Positions 24,676-34,801 are shown, counted from the first letter of the stretch. The stretch is DNA of 37,242 bases from Acrocarpospora phusangensis (GCF_016862995.1 NZ_BOOA01000079.1:1-37242), one strand, 5' to 3'. Made by a program: numbers and translations. The notes: a model not told the origin generated them from the sequence alone.

Positions 24676-25779
24676 TCACACCACCTCGACCCGCGACTTC
24701 GCCCCGTCGAGCGTGAGCCGGAGAACCGGCGCGATGGTCCCGCCGAAGGCGGCCCGCGCCGTCTTCTCGGGACCGTCGTTCCGGTAGTTCAGGAAACTCA
24801 CCGCCCGGAGATCGTCCAGCACCACCCAGGCGTACGCCTGATCAGGCTGGCCGGCGGGGTTCCCGATGACCAGCCCCGAACCGTTGACCGGCTCGTACGG
24901 CCCGGCCAGCCGGGGCGCCACGAACCCGTACAGGCCGGTGGGCGCCGCCCCCACCGGCTCGAACGACTGGCGCTGGGTGCAGAAGAACAGGTAGTACGAC
25001 GAGTCGTGGAAGACGATGTGCGGCCGTTCGATCTCCCGGTTGACGCCGTCCGCCGTCAGCAGCGGCGCACGAAGCGACCAGCCCTCGCCGTCTTCGCCGG
25101 CCAGCGCGACCGCGCCCATGTAACGGTCACCCCACGGCACCGAGGCGGCGATCAGCAGATGAGCGCGGCCGTCGGCGGGGTCCCGGAACCAGGCGGGATC
25201 ACGCCAGGCCCGGATCTGCCCGGGTCCTCCCCGGATCTCGTCGGCCGGCACGTACGTGTGCCCGTCCGGACGTACGAGCTCCCGATGTCCGGAGGTCTCT
25301 TCGAGCGCGACCCGGTCACCGTCGGCCACCAGCGCCATCCGGCTTTCGACGACACGCTGGAGGAAGGTCCGCGGCTCCTCGCCGCGTGATCCCGCGGCCG
25401 TGTAGAACACCAAGATCGTGCCGTCCTGCCGCCGGATCGCCGATCCCGACCACTCGCGGCTGCCCGGGGAGACTCCGTCGGCGAAGACGTTCCCCAGGTC
25501 GCGCCAGCCCGTGCCGGTCTTCGCCATCAGCCGGATTCTGGCCACATCGTGCCGTTCCTCCGGATGCCCGACGGCGGGAGCGGTCAGGCCCATCCACACC
25601 TCGTCGCCGAGGATCACCGACGTCGAGCCGTCCTCCTCCTGGATCGGCCACATGTCCCAGACGTCCAGGTCCAGGAGCCGTTCGGGCGTGCCCAGGATGA
25701 GCGGCGCGGTGGTGGCGGGGTCGTCGGCGATGAGATCGAGGTGGTGCCGGGTCCAGCGGGCAGGCTGGGCTTGCGTCAT
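24676..25779 (-). CDS. GH68 beta-fructofuranosidase, apparently cytosolic
   Basis: Enzyme of 367 residues with the GH68 (levansucrase/invertase) active site. The nucleophile is Asp42 in DVWDMWP, followed by EWSGSA (109-114), the transition-state-stabilising Asp194 in WRDPAWF, and acid/base Glu251 in NREIERPHI. GH68 enzymes cleave the fructosyl bond of sucrose and transfer fructose to water or to a growing fructan. Most are secreted, but here the protein starts MTQAQPARWTRHHLDL with no signal peptide. It ends an ABC-transporter operon and overlaps the ROK kinase gene by 4 nt (ATGA). The likely role is therefore intracellular hydrolysis of imported sucrose or short fructosides. It is shorter than typical levansucrases. 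Hydrolase rather than polymerase is inferred. Confidence 0.88.
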   Translation of the reverse strand: MTQAQPARWTRHHLDLIADDPATTAPLILGTPERLLDLDVWDMWPIQEEDGSTSVILGDEVWMGLTAPAVGHPEERHDVARIRLMAKTGTGWRDLGNVFADGVSPGSREWSGSAIRRQDGTILVFYTAAGSRGEEPRTFLQRVVESRMALVADGDRVALEETSGHRELVRPDGHTYVPADEIRGGPGQIRAWRDPAWFRDPADGRAHLLIAASVPWGDRYMGAVALAGEDGEGWSLRAPLLTADGVNREIERPHIVFHDSSYYLFFCTQRQSFEPVGAAPTGLYGFVAPRLAGPYEPVNGSGLVIGNPAGQPDQAYAWVVLDDLRAVSFLNYRNDGPEKTARAAFGGTIAPVLRLTLDGAKSRVEVV

Positions 25780-26669
25780 GGTCGGTGCGCTCGCTTCGTT
25801 CGTTCCAGGGCCTCGCGGGCCAGTTCCACGGCTCCCGTGACCCCGGACAGGTCACCGAGAGCCGGCGTTACGAGGTATTCGTCCATGGCGGGCAGGTCAC
25901 CCGGGTACCCACCGGCCAGGTCGAGCAGGCGGGCCCGTACCAGGTCGAGCAGGGAGGGCCGCTTGGCCACACCCCCACCGATGATCACACGCTGCGGCGA
26001 AAGCGTATAAGTCAGGTTGAGTACGGCCAGAGCCAGATACTCGGCCTCAAGCTCCCAAGCCGCGGCATCGTCCACCTGCTCGGCCGGCCGGCCCCACCGC
26101 TTCCGCATGGCGCTCCCGGAGGCGAGCCCTTCCAGGCAGTCTCCGTGGAAGGGGCACGACCCCGCGAACGGGTCACGACCCAGGTCATGCGGAATGCGCA
26201 TATGTCCGGCTTCGGGGTGGGTGAGGCCGTGCAGCGGACGACCGTGCACGACGGCTCCCATGCCGATGCCCGTGCCCACGGTGATGTAGACGACCGTGTC
26301 CAGACCCTGGCCCGCGCCGTACCGCCATTCGCCGAGCGCGGCCCCGTTCACGTCGGTGTCGAACCCGACCGGGATCCCCAGAGCCTCACGCAGCGGCGTG
26401 ACCGTGTCGGTGTTCGCCCACCCCGGCTTCGGCGTAGTCGTGATATATCCGTACGTCGCCGAGCCGCGATTCAGATCCACCGGCCCGAAACTGGCCACCC
26501 CGACCGCCACCGGCGCCTCGCCCCGCTGGAAGAACCGTACGGCGGCGGGAATGGTCTCCGCCGGGGTGGTAGTCGCGATGACCTCGGTCGTCAGTACTTG
26601 TCCGGTCTCGTCGGCGAGGGCGCACACCCATTTCGTGCCCCCCGCCTCGACAGCTCCGTAGATCGGCAC
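25776..26669 (-). CDS. ROK-family fructokinase
   Basis: Sugar kinase of 297 residues, most like the fructokinases of the ROK family. GTG 26669 begins MPIYGAVEAGGTKWVCAL, the usual fructokinase start with its ATP-binding loop. FDTDVNGAALGEW and VVYITVGTGIGMG contribute to sugar and phosphate binding. The zinc motif CPFHGDCLEGLASG is complete with an upstream His in GHMRIP. It should phosphorylate the fructose freed by the GH68 enzyme, whose gene overlaps it by 4 nt. The preceding permease stop lies only 6 nt upstream. Glucose or mannose as substrate cannot be ruled out. Confidence 0.93.
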   Translation of the reverse strand: MPIYGAVEAGGTKWVCALADETGQVLTTEVIATTTPAETIPAAVRFFQRGEAPVAVGVASFGPVDLNRGSATYGYITTTPKPGWANTDTVTPLREALGIPVGFDTDVNGAALGEWRYGAGQGLDTVVYITVGTGIGMGAVVHGRPLHGLTHPEAGHMRIPHDLGRDPFAGSCPFHGDCLEGLASGSAMRKRWGRPAEQVDDAAAWELEAEYLALAVLNLTYTLSPQRVIIGGGVAKRPSLLDLVRARLLDLAGGYPGDLPAMDEYLVTPALGDLSGVTGAVELAREALERTKRAHRP

Positions 26670-26675
26670 CGCGTA

Positions 26676-27500
26676 TCAGCCCTTCAGTGAACCCTGAAGC
26701 AACGCCGTCACGAAGCGCCGCTGAAAGATCAGGAAGATCACCAGGGTAGGCCCCAGAATGAGCAGCGACCCAGCGCACAGCAGCGGAATGTTGGTTCCCC
26801 ACTGCCCCTGGAAGGCCCCCAGCGCACCGGACATGGTGCGATTCAGGGGATCGTCCACCAGCACGATCGCCAGCAGGAACTGGTTCCACGTCCACAGGAA
26901 CAGCAGGATGGCCAGCGACGAGGTCGCCGGGACGGCCAGCGGCACGTGCACCTTCCAGAACAGCTGCCACACGTTCGCGCCGTCCATCCGGGCGCTCTCG
27001 GAGAGTTCCTCTGGCATGTTCACGAAATGCGCCCGCATCCAGAACACCGAGAACGGCATGAACAGCCCCACCAGCGGCAGGATGATCGCCCATCGCGTGT
27101 TGAGGATCCCCATGTCGCGCACCAGGTAGTACAGCGGCGTGATGATCCCCTCGAACGGCAGGGTCAGGCCGAGCACAAACGCCAGGAAGGCGATCTGCCG
27201 TCCCGCCATCCGCAGATGGCCGATGGCGAAGCCCGCCATGGTGGCCACGACCAGCGAGATGGGCACCACACCGAGCACGATGAGCGCGCTGGACTTCAGC
27301 AGTTCGCCCATGCGCGCCGCGGTGAAGGCGTCCGCGAAGTTGCCCCACTGCGGGTCGCTGGGCCAGTCCAGCCCCAGCGGGTACGTGCCCGACGGATGCA
27401 GGGCCGTGACGAACAGGCTGACGAAGGGCATCAGGGTGACCGCCATCAGCAGGACGAGCAGCACCCGTCCCGTCCAGGCCTCCCGGCGTGCGAAGATCAT
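26676..27500 (-). CDS. ABC sugar transporter permease (second subunit, MalG type)
   Basis: Membrane subunit of a carbohydrate ABC importer, 274 residues, six predicted membrane segments. ATG 27500 overlaps the upstream permease stop by 4 nt (ATGA), which fixes the start. The EAA loop that contacts the ATPase reads EELSESARMDGANVWQLF. It ends VTALLQGSLKG, the common MalG-type ending. No ATPase gene lies in the operon; actinomycete carbohydrate importers often use a shared MsiK-type ATPase encoded elsewhere. Substrate inferred from the neighbouring GH68 and fructokinase genes: sucrose or a small fructoside. Confidence 0.94.
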   Translation of the reverse strand: MIFARREAWTGRVLLVLLMAVTLMPFVSLFVTALHPSGTYPLGLDWPSDPQWGNFADAFTAARMGELLKSSALIVLGVVPISLVVATMAGFAIGHLRMAGRQIAFLAFVLGLTLPFEGIITPLYYLVRDMGILNTRWAIILPLVGLFMPFSVFWMRAHFVNMPEELSESARMDGANVWQLFWKVHVPLAVPATSSLAILLFLWTWNQFLLAIVLVDDPLNRTMSGALGAFQGQWGTNIPLLCAGSLLILGPTLVIFLIFQRRFVTALLQGSLKG

Positions 27501-28435
27501 GAGGTCCTGTCCCTGGTGAGCCACTGGATGGGCAGCGCGCACGCGATCACGAGCACGGTCAGGATCACGGCCAGCGCCGAGGCCAGCCCGACCTGGCGTT
27601 CAGAGAAGGCCAGGTAGTAGATCTCCAGCCCGGGCACCATGGTCGAGTTGCCCGGCCCGCCCTGGGTGGCGATGTAGACGATGTCGAAGCTGGCCAGCGC
27701 CGCGATCACGGTGACCGTCACGCAGACCCCGATCTCCTGGCGCAGGCTCGGCAGGGTGATCGAGAAGAACTCGCGGAACGAGCCGGCCCCGTCGAGCCTG
27801 GCCGCCTCGTACAGCGCCGGGTCGATCTTGCTCATGCCGGCCAGCAGGAGCAGCGTGCACAGGCCGAGCAGCACCCACGCGCCGATCACGCCGACGGCCG
27901 GCAGCGCCGTCGAGAAGTCGCCCAGCCAGGCCCGGATCACCCCGTCCAGTCCCACGTACGACATCAACTGGTTGATCAGGCCGTTCGACGAGAGCAGCCA
28001 GCTCCAGGTGATGCCCGCCGCGACCAGCGGAATGACCTGCGGCAGGAAGATCACCGTACGGGCGACGAGCGCGAGCCGGCTGGCGGCGATCCGCCGGATC
28101 GTGCTGGCGATGGCCAGGCCCAGGACGACCGGGATGGCGCTGAAGAACACGATCAGCTTGAACGCGTTGACGATCGAGGCGAACAGGTCGGGATCGGTGA
28201 AGACCTTGAGGTAGTTCTGCGTGCCCGCCCACGTGGAGGCCCCGATGCCGTCCCACCTGTACAGCGAGTACTGCACGGTGAGGGCCAGCGGCTGGAGCAC
28301 GAAGACCGCGTAGAACGCGAAAGCGGGGAGGACGAAGAGCCAGCCGACCCAGCTCGGCCCGCGGAGCCCCTTCCGGCGGAAGGGGCTCCGTGCCGTCGCC
28401 GCGGCTGCCGTGGTGTCGGTAGTCGGCCGCGTCAT
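27497..28435 (-). CDS. ABC sugar transporter permease (first subunit, MalF type)
   Basis: Membrane subunit of the same importer, 312 residues, six membrane segments after a Thr/Ala-rich cytosolic lead (MTRPTTDTTAAAATARS). The EAA loop reads DPALYEAARLDGAGSFREFF. ASFDIVYIATQGGPGNST is the usual pre-terminal signature of MalF-type sugar permeases. Its ATG is 5 nt after the binding-protein stop. It pairs with the permease encoded at 26676-27500, with which it overlaps by 4 nt. Confidence 0.94.
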   Translation of the reverse strand: MTRPTTDTTAAAATARSPFRRKGLRGPSWVGWLFVLPAFAFYAVFVLQPLALTVQYSLYRWDGIGASTWAGTQNYLKVFTDPDLFASIVNAFKLIVFFSAIPVVLGLAIASTIRRIAASRLALVARTVIFLPQVIPLVAAGITWSWLLSSNGLINQLMSYVGLDGVIRAWLGDFSTALPAVGVIGAWVLLGLCTLLLLAGMSKIDPALYEAARLDGAGSFREFFSITLPSLRQEIGVCVTVTVIAALASFDIVYIATQGGPGNSTMVPGLEIYYLAFSERQVGLASALAVILTVLVIACALPIQWLTRDRTS

Positions 28436-28440
28436 CGGGG

Positions 28441-29802
28441 TCAGTTCCCCCCGACCTGGCTCACGTAGTCGGACTGGACGGACTTCAGCAGCCCTTCGGG
28501 CGTCTGCTCCCCGGCCACCAGCTTCTGCAGGTTCGGCGTCCAGCTCTTGGCGTAGATCGCGCCGGTGGCGTTGGCGATGAAGTCCATCGCGCCGTTGTCC
28601 TTGGCGATCTGCGCGCCCGCGGCCAGCGTGCTCTCGGTCACGGTGCCGGGCGCGATGGCGGGCATGGGCGCGTCGGCCGGGCCCATCGGGTGCGACCCGC
28701 CGACCTCGACGCCGATCTTGCGGGCTTCGGCGTTGGTGGCGACCCAGTTGAGGAAGGCGGCGGCGCAGTCGGCGTTGGCCGCCCGCGCGCTGATGCCGAA
28801 GGTGAGCGGAGCGGACATGGCGGCCCTGGCGCCGTCCTGTCGCACCGGCGGCATCAGGAAGAAGCCCGCGTTCCCGGCCATCTGCTTGTCCAGGTTGCCG
28901 GACTCCCAGTCGCCGTTGAACATGAACAGGCCGTCGCCCTCGATGAAGCGGCTCATCATCGTGGCGTAGTCGACGGCGTTGACGTCCTTCCAGAAGTAGC
29001 CGGCCTTGATCCAGCGCTCCAGGTGCTGGGTGGCCTGCAGGTTGGCCGGGGTGTCGATCGAGGAGCCGGGCTTCTGGAAGATCCAGTCGTTGACCGGTCC
29101 GGGCGGGCCGTACGCGGCCATGAGGTCCTGTAGCGGGAAGGCCAGGCCGCCGGTCGCGCCGCCGTTGAACTGGGCGATCGGGGTGACGCCCGCCTCCTTG
29201 GCCTTGGCCAGGGCGTCGTCGAGCTCGGCCAGGGTCGCGGGGGCCGCGGCCATGCCGATCTGCTCGGCGAGCTTCTTGTTGTAGAAGACGCCGGTCATGC
29301 TGAAGTTGAGGCCCATCGCGTACAGCGAGCCCTCACCGCGGACCGCGCCGCCTGGCGCGAGACGCATCTGCTCCAGCTGGGAGGGGGGCCACTGGTCCCA
29401 CCCGAAGAGCTTCGCGTACTCGTCCAGGTTCTTCAGCAGGTTGTTCTTGACGAGTTCGGAGACCTGGGGGAGCCGCATGAGGTCCGGCGGGTCGTCCGCC
29501 AGCACGCGCGGCGCGTTCTGGGTGATCACCGCGAACTGGTCCTCGCGGATGTCCCAGGTGACGTTCGGGAACTGCTTGGTGAACTCGGTGGTGAGCGACT
29601 TCGGCACCGGGAACCCGGTCTCGAAGTACGCCTTGAGCGTGACCGGCGCCGTGCCGCAGGTCGGGGCCGCCGTCAGGGCGGAACCGGTGGCCTGCGGCTG
29701 CGGTTCGCCGCTTCCGGGCGCGCCGCATGCGGCGGCCAACGTCCCCCCCAGGACGGCCGCGAGCACGGGGCGGTGCCAGCGGGACTGAACTCGACGAGAC
29801 AT
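28441..29802 (-). CDS. Extracellular solute-binding lipoprotein for sugars
   Basis: Periplasm-side binding protein of the ABC importer, 453 residues. ATG 29802 has GGAGGAG 7 nt upstream. The signal peptide ends in a lipobox-like LAAACGAPGSG, so it should be lipid-anchored at Cys. Family 1 solute-binding features follow: VTLKAYFETGFPV, FPNVTWDIREDQF, DDPPDLMRLP, GVFYNKKLAEQIG, and an aromatic-rich ligand region with MFNGDWESGN. First gene of the fructoside operon; a palindromic operator lies about 55 nt upstream and the regulator is divergent. Confidence 0.94.
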   Translation of the reverse strand: MSRRVQSRWHRPVLAAVLGGTLAAACGAPGSGEPQPQATGSALTAAPTCGTAPVTLKAYFETGFPVPKSLTTEFTKQFPNVTWDIREDQFAVITQNAPRVLADDPPDLMRLPQVSELVKNNLLKNLDEYAKLFGWDQWPPSQLEQMRLAPGGAVRGEGSLYAMGLNFSMTGVFYNKKLAEQIGMAAAPATLAELDDALAKAKEAGVTPIAQFNGGATGGLAFPLQDLMAAYGPPGPVNDWIFQKPGSSIDTPANLQATQHLERWIKAGYFWKDVNAVDYATMMSRFIEGDGLFMFNGDWESGNLDKQMAGNAGFFLMPPVRQDGARAAMSAPLTFGISARAANADCAAAFLNWVATNAEARKIGVEVGGSHPMGPADAPMPAIAPGTVTESTLAAGAQIAKDNGAMDFIANATGAIYAKSWTPNLQKLVAGEQTPEGLLKSVQSDYVSQVGGN

Positions 29803-29856
29803 GGTGCGTCTCCTCCGGTTAATCGGGACTGTGGCGTGCGCCATCCCGGGACCACT

Positions 29857-29876
29857 TTGCTAATACGGTTTAGCAA
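29857..29876. promoter_or_regulatory. LacI-type operator of the fructoside operon
   Basis: Inverted repeat TTGCTAA-N6-TTAGCAA, 7-bp perfect arms, in the 147-bp divergent region between the binding-protein gene (start 29802) and the LacI gene (start 29950). Its size and symmetry are right for a LacI dimer, and it could control both directions. Confidence 0.75.
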
Positions 29877-29949
29877 TGCGATAGTCTCACCGTGCGTATC
29901 CGGTGGTGTCAAGGTCCAGAAACATGGATCGCAGCGGGGAGGTCTCTCG

Positions 29950-31008
29950 GTGAGCGCACGACGGGTCACGCTGGCGGATGTGGCCCAGGCCGCCGGCGTG
30001 TCCAGGACCACCGCCTCGCTGGTGCTGACCGGGCGCGGGCGTGAGCTGCGCATTTCCCTGGACGTGGAGCAGCGGGTGCTGCGCGCCGCCGACGAGCTCC
30101 GCTACCGGCCCAACGCCGTCTCGGTCGGGCTGCGTACCGGCACGACCCGCACGATCGGCTTCGTGTCCGACACCGTCGCGACCTCGCGGCTGGCCGGCGA
30201 CATGATCAAGGGTGCGCTGGAGGCCGCGCGGGAACGCGGCGTGATGCTGTTCATCGGTGAGACCGAGGGCGATCCCGACCTCGAGGGCGGCCTGCTCCAC
30301 GCCATGCAGGACCGGCAGGTGGACGGGATCATCCTGGCCGCCATGTACACCAGGACGATCAAGGTTCCCAAGGACATCGCGGCCTCGCCCGCCGTTCTGC
30401 TCAACGCCCTGCCCAAGCAGCCGTCGCCGCTGCCGTCGATCCTGCCCGACGAGGTCGAAGCCGGCCGGGCCGCCGCCCGGGTGCTGCTGAAGGCCGGCCA
30501 TCGGGAGGGCATCCACCTGATCGGCGTGGGGCCCGGCACACGGAATGTGCCGCCGCAGAGCGTCGCGGCCGTGGAACGTCTGACGGGCATCCGCGAGGTT
30601 TTCCGGGAGGCCGGAGTCAAGATCGCCAGCGGGCGGGTCTGCCGCGACTGGCAGCCGGAGGAAGGTCTGCTCGCCACCCGGGAGATGCTGGCGAGCTTCC
30701 GTCCCCGTGCCCTGATCTGCCTGAACGACCGGATCGCGTTCGGGGCGTACCAGGCGTTGAGCGACGCCGGGCTGAGCGTTCCCATGGACGTGTCCGTCGT
30801 CTCGTTCGACGATCATCCGCTCGCGTCGTGGATGCGGCCCAAGCTGACCAGCGTGGCCCTGCCCCACTACGAACTGGGCCGCAAAGCCGTGGACGTGCTG
30901 TTCACCGAGATGGGCCGGGACGGAGTCGCCGAAGGCCACCGCGGCGAGGTGCACCGCGTCCCCATGCCGGTACGCGACCGCGAGTCGGTAGCGCCACCAG
31001 CTGAATGA
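29950..31008 (+). CDS. LacI-family regulator of the fructoside operon
   Basis: Repressor of 352 residues. GTG 29950 has GGGGAGG 7 nt upstream. The HTH is complete: VTLADVAQAAGVSRTTASLVL, with the hinge region ending near YRPNAVSVGLRTG. The sugar-binding domain follows (TIGFVSDTVATSRL, VDGIILAAMYTR, PRALICLNDRIAFGAYQAL, VVSFDDHPLASWMRPKLTSV). It is divergent from the importer genes and should repress them until an imported sugar or its product binds. The effector is inferred to be sucrose, fructose or a fructose phosphate. Confidence 0.94.
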   Translation: MSARRVTLADVAQAAGVSRTTASLVLTGRGRELRISLDVEQRVLRAADELRYRPNAVSVGLRTGTTRTIGFVSDTVATSRLAGDMIKGALEAARERGVMLFIGETEGDPDLEGGLLHAMQDRQVDGIILAAMYTRTIKVPKDIAASPAVLLNALPKQPSPLPSILPDEVEAGRAAARVLLKAGHREGIHLIGVGPGTRNVPPQSVAAVERLTGIREVFREAGVKIASGRVCRDWQPEEGLLATREMLASFRPRALICLNDRIAFGAYQALSDAGLSVPMDVSVVSFDDHPLASWMRPKLTSVALPHYELGRKAVDVLFTEMGRDGVAEGHRGEVHRVPMPVRDRESVAPPAE

Positions 31009-31062
31009 ACCCGGTCTTCACGCTCCTCCACGATTCGGCTCTGATGTGTTCGCCGCGTGAAA

Positions 31063-31097
31063 CCGAGGTGCGGCGGAGGGGTCCCGCCGCACCTCGG
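31063..31097. terminator. Bidirectional hairpin terminator
   Basis: Perfect 14-bp stem (31063-31076 with 31084-31097) and a 7-nt loop, between the convergent LacI gene (stop 31008) and xylanase gene (stop 31137-31139). Confidence 0.8.
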
Positions 31098-31136
31098 GTC
31101 CTTCTCACCGGGAGCGGGTGAGTCGACGGGCGCCGG

Positions 31137-32687
<1,551 letters not shown>

Positions 32688-33148
32688 TTTGAGGTTTCAA
32701 GCCCTCTGCGGTCGGGAGGGCTTATGTGTCGCGGAGTACATCGAATGGATGCACCCGGCGTCAACGAGGCGTCGTCCACGCCTGTCGCGCGGCCGCGCGC
32801 CATGTTTCCCGGCTTGGCCTTTTGCCCGGTGAAGGACAGGTCACCGAGCGCGAAGCGGTGTAAGTTTCACAGAAGTCCCCTTGTCGTGCGCCATAGATTT
32901 CGGGCTCCGGCCGCGAAACTTCACTACGGATATCGCCGATGCCGCTGGAGGGACTTCTTCGCTGACGGGATCACTGTTTCGCCACTGATGGGCCTGTGGG
33001 CGTTCTCAAGGGGGAAGCCGGAGTCTGAGCGAAACGGTGAGCGGCGGGTCGGCGCGGATGTAGCCGGAGGTCGCGGGGGTGCGGGAGCTGTGCTCTCGGC
33101 TGATGCGGCTCTGGGGTTCGTTCGGTCCGCCCACTCCGGGATCGGCCG

Positions 33149-33163
33149 TCCGAAAGTTTCGGA
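33149..33163. promoter_or_regulatory. CGAAAGTTTCG-type operator upstream of LacI gene
   Basis: Perfect 15-nt inverted repeat TCCGAAA-G-TTTCGGA, about 125 nt before the LacI gene. The core CGAAAnTTTCG is the pattern reported at xylanolytic genes of streptomycetes (BxlR/XlnR-type LacI sites). Autoregulation is the simplest reading. Confidence 0.65.
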
Positions 33164-33288
33164 AGGTATTCCGACATTTTCTAGACGGCAATACCGGAGT
33201 CGCTTTCGGCTTATCTGCCGATATCACAGTTCAGACAGCATAAACGCGCATGATCGGATGCCGAAAGAGTTGCGGGTAGACTGCGCCC

Positions 33289-34329
33289 ATGACCGCGACT
33301 GAGGAACCGTACGTCGGCGACTCCGTACCCTCACAGCCGCTGACGCTGGCTCAGCTCGCGGCACTGGCCGGTGTGTCCACGGCGACCGTCTCCAAGGTGG
33401 TCAACGGCCGTTCCGAGGTGGGCCCCGAGACCAGGGTCCTGATCGAGGGTCTCATCCGCGAGCACGGCTACCGGAGGCAGCGGCGCGTCAAGGCGGCCGG
33501 GCTGATCGAGCTGGTCTTCCACGAGCTGGCGGGGGACTATCCGATAGAGGTGGTCAAGGGCGTACAGCAGGTGGCTCGGCCGCATGGCCTCGCGGTGGCG
33601 CTCTCCGAGCTGGGCGGCAGGCACACGCCGGGGCACAACTGGATCGAGGACGTGCTCAGTCGTCGCCCGAGTGGTGTGATCACCGTGTTCTCGGGGCCGA
33701 CCGAGGAGCAGCGCGCCCAACTGGCCACGCGTGAGGTCCCCCTGGTGGTGCTGGATCCGGCCGGCGAGCCGGGGATCGGTGTGCCGTCGGTGGGCGCGGC
33801 CAACTGGAGCGGCGGCCTGGTGGCCACCCGTCATCTGCTGGAGCTTGGCCATCGCCGGATCGCGGTGATCACCGGCCCGGATTTCGCGCTCTCCAGCCGG
33901 GCCCGCCTGGACGGATACCGCGCGGCGCTCGACACCGCCGGCGTCCCGATCGATCCCGACCTGATCTGCCCGGGCACCTTCATGATCGAGGACGGTCTGA
34001 CCCACCTGCCCCGGCTGATGGAGCTGCCCGACCCGCCGACCGCGGTCTTCACCTGCAACGACGGTCAGGCGATGGGCGTCTACCACGCGGCCCACGAGCT
34101 GCGGCTGCGCATTCCCGACGATCTGAGCGTGATCGGCTTCGACGACATGCCCGCGTGGCGGTGGGCCATCCCGCCGCTGACGACGATCCGTCAGCCGCTG
34201 ACGGAGATGGGGACCATGGCGGCCGCCATGCTGATCACCCTGGCCCAGGGGGAGCCGTTGCAGCAGAACCGCGTCGAACTGGGCACCGAACTCGTCGTCC
34301 GGGGCAGCACGGCACCTCTCGTACGGTAG
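33289..34329 (+). CDS. LacI-family regulator, probably of xylan use
   Basis: Repressor of 346 residues. ATG 33289 has no SD; TAGACT lies 7 nt upstream, so a leaderless transcript is likely. The HTH is complete (LTLAQLAALAGVSTATVSKVV, GPETRVLIEGLIREHGY). The sugar-binding domain has IELVFHELAGDYPIEVVKG, RPSGVITVFSG, SVGAANWSGGLVATRHLLELG, TAVFTCNDGQAMGVYHAA and VIGFDDMPAWRWAIPPLTTI. Proteins with this YPIEVVKG and ANWSGG pattern are, in my recollection, often near xylan or arabinan genes. The nearest enzymes are the divergent xylanase and the CE15 esterase downstream, with similar GAAA/TTTC elements upstream of both; that link is inferred. Confidence 0.94.
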   Translation: MTATEEPYVGDSVPSQPLTLAQLAALAGVSTATVSKVVNGRSEVGPETRVLIEGLIREHGYRRQRRVKAAGLIELVFHELAGDYPIEVVKGVQQVARPHGLAVALSELGGRHTPGHNWIEDVLSRRPSGVITVFSGPTEEQRAQLATREVPLVVLDPAGEPGIGVPSVGAANWSGGLVATRHLLELGHRRIAVITGPDFALSSRARLDGYRAALDTAGVPIDPDLICPGTFMIEDGLTHLPRLMELPDPPTAVFTCNDGQAMGVYHAAHELRLRIPDDLSVIGFDDMPAWRWAIPPLTTIRQPLTEMGTMAAAMLITLAQGEPLQQNRVELGTELVVRGSTAPLVR

Positions 34330-34431
34330 CCCGATATCCGGGGACAGTCGGGCGGGCTGGCCATTAACGAAATCTCCCGATCGATTTCTACTTTCGGCTT
34401 GTGGCACCTCCCGACTTTGGAACCGCAAAGG

Positions 34432-34467
34432 CGAACGCCTCGCCCCTTCGTCAGGGCGAGGCGTTCG
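34432..34467. terminator. Bidirectional hairpin terminator
   Basis: Perfect 14-bp stem (34432-34445 with 34454-34467) and an 8-nt loop. It closes the LacI gene (stop 34329) on the plus strand and lies 9 nt past the stop of the 39-residue peptide gene on the minus strand, which supports that tiny gene being transcribed. Confidence 0.8.
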
Positions 34468-34476
34468 TGTGTCGGG

Positions 34477-34596
34477 CTATTCCCGGCGTTTCAGGTTGGC
34501 GATGAGGTCGCGGAGCCGGTGCCGTACGGAGGGGAAGGTGAGGGCGATCAGTGCCAGCATGACTAGGCCGAGGCCGATTTCCACGGATCTAGACAT
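34477..34596 (-). CDS. 39-residue single-pass membrane peptide
   Basis: Very small gene, not characterised as far as I know. ATG 34596 overlaps the stop of the upstream 70-residue gene (ATGTCTAG), suggesting coupled translation. The product starts MSRSVEIG, has one membrane helix (GLGLVMLALIALTFPSV, about residues 8-24), and ends in a basic amphipathic helix (RHRLRDLIANLKRRE). The stop is followed within 9 nt by a perfect hairpin terminator. The layout, a short helix with a positive tail, is like small membrane regulators or type I-like toxins, and also like small actinobacterial proteins of no known role. No SD strong enough for independent initiation. Confidence 0.65.
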   Translation of the reverse strand: MSRSVEIGLGLVMLALIALTFPSVRHRLRDLIANLKRRE

Positions 34597-34801
34597 AGGC
34601 GCCGGGGCTCTCGAGGAGGACTTCGTTGGGAGCGTTGTGCATGGTTTTCCTCGTGAGGCGGATGGTTATCGAGGCATTGTTCCCGCTCTTCTCACCCGTG
34701 GCGATAGTTTTCGGAACTCCGACGACGAAAGGTGAGGAAACGCCGTTGCAGGGGTCGCCTGGGCAGTTTTGAAATACCGGCGAGTCGTGTTTCGCGATCA
34801 T
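34589..34801 (-). CDS. Small 70-residue protein, first gene of a two-gene unit
   Basis: Unrecognised protein. ATG 34801 has AGAGGG 7 nt upstream, a good SD. It is hydrophilic, without signal peptide, with a CPGDPC pair near residues 13-18, a beta-like stretch PFVVGVPKTIATGE, then NNASITIRLTRK. An internal ATG (34642) with GAGG 6 nt upstream could also start a 17-residue peptide in the same frame (MHNAPNEVLLESPGAYV), which would be the size of a leaderless small peptide or RiPP-like precursor; no RiPP enzyme is near. Translationally coupled to the 39-residue membrane peptide. Divergent from the secreted repeat-protein pair with 52 bp between the starts. Confidence 0.6.
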   Translation of the reverse strand: MIAKHDSPVFQNCPGDPCNGVSSPFVVGVPKTIATGEKSGNNASITIRLTRKTMHNAPNEVLLESPGAYV

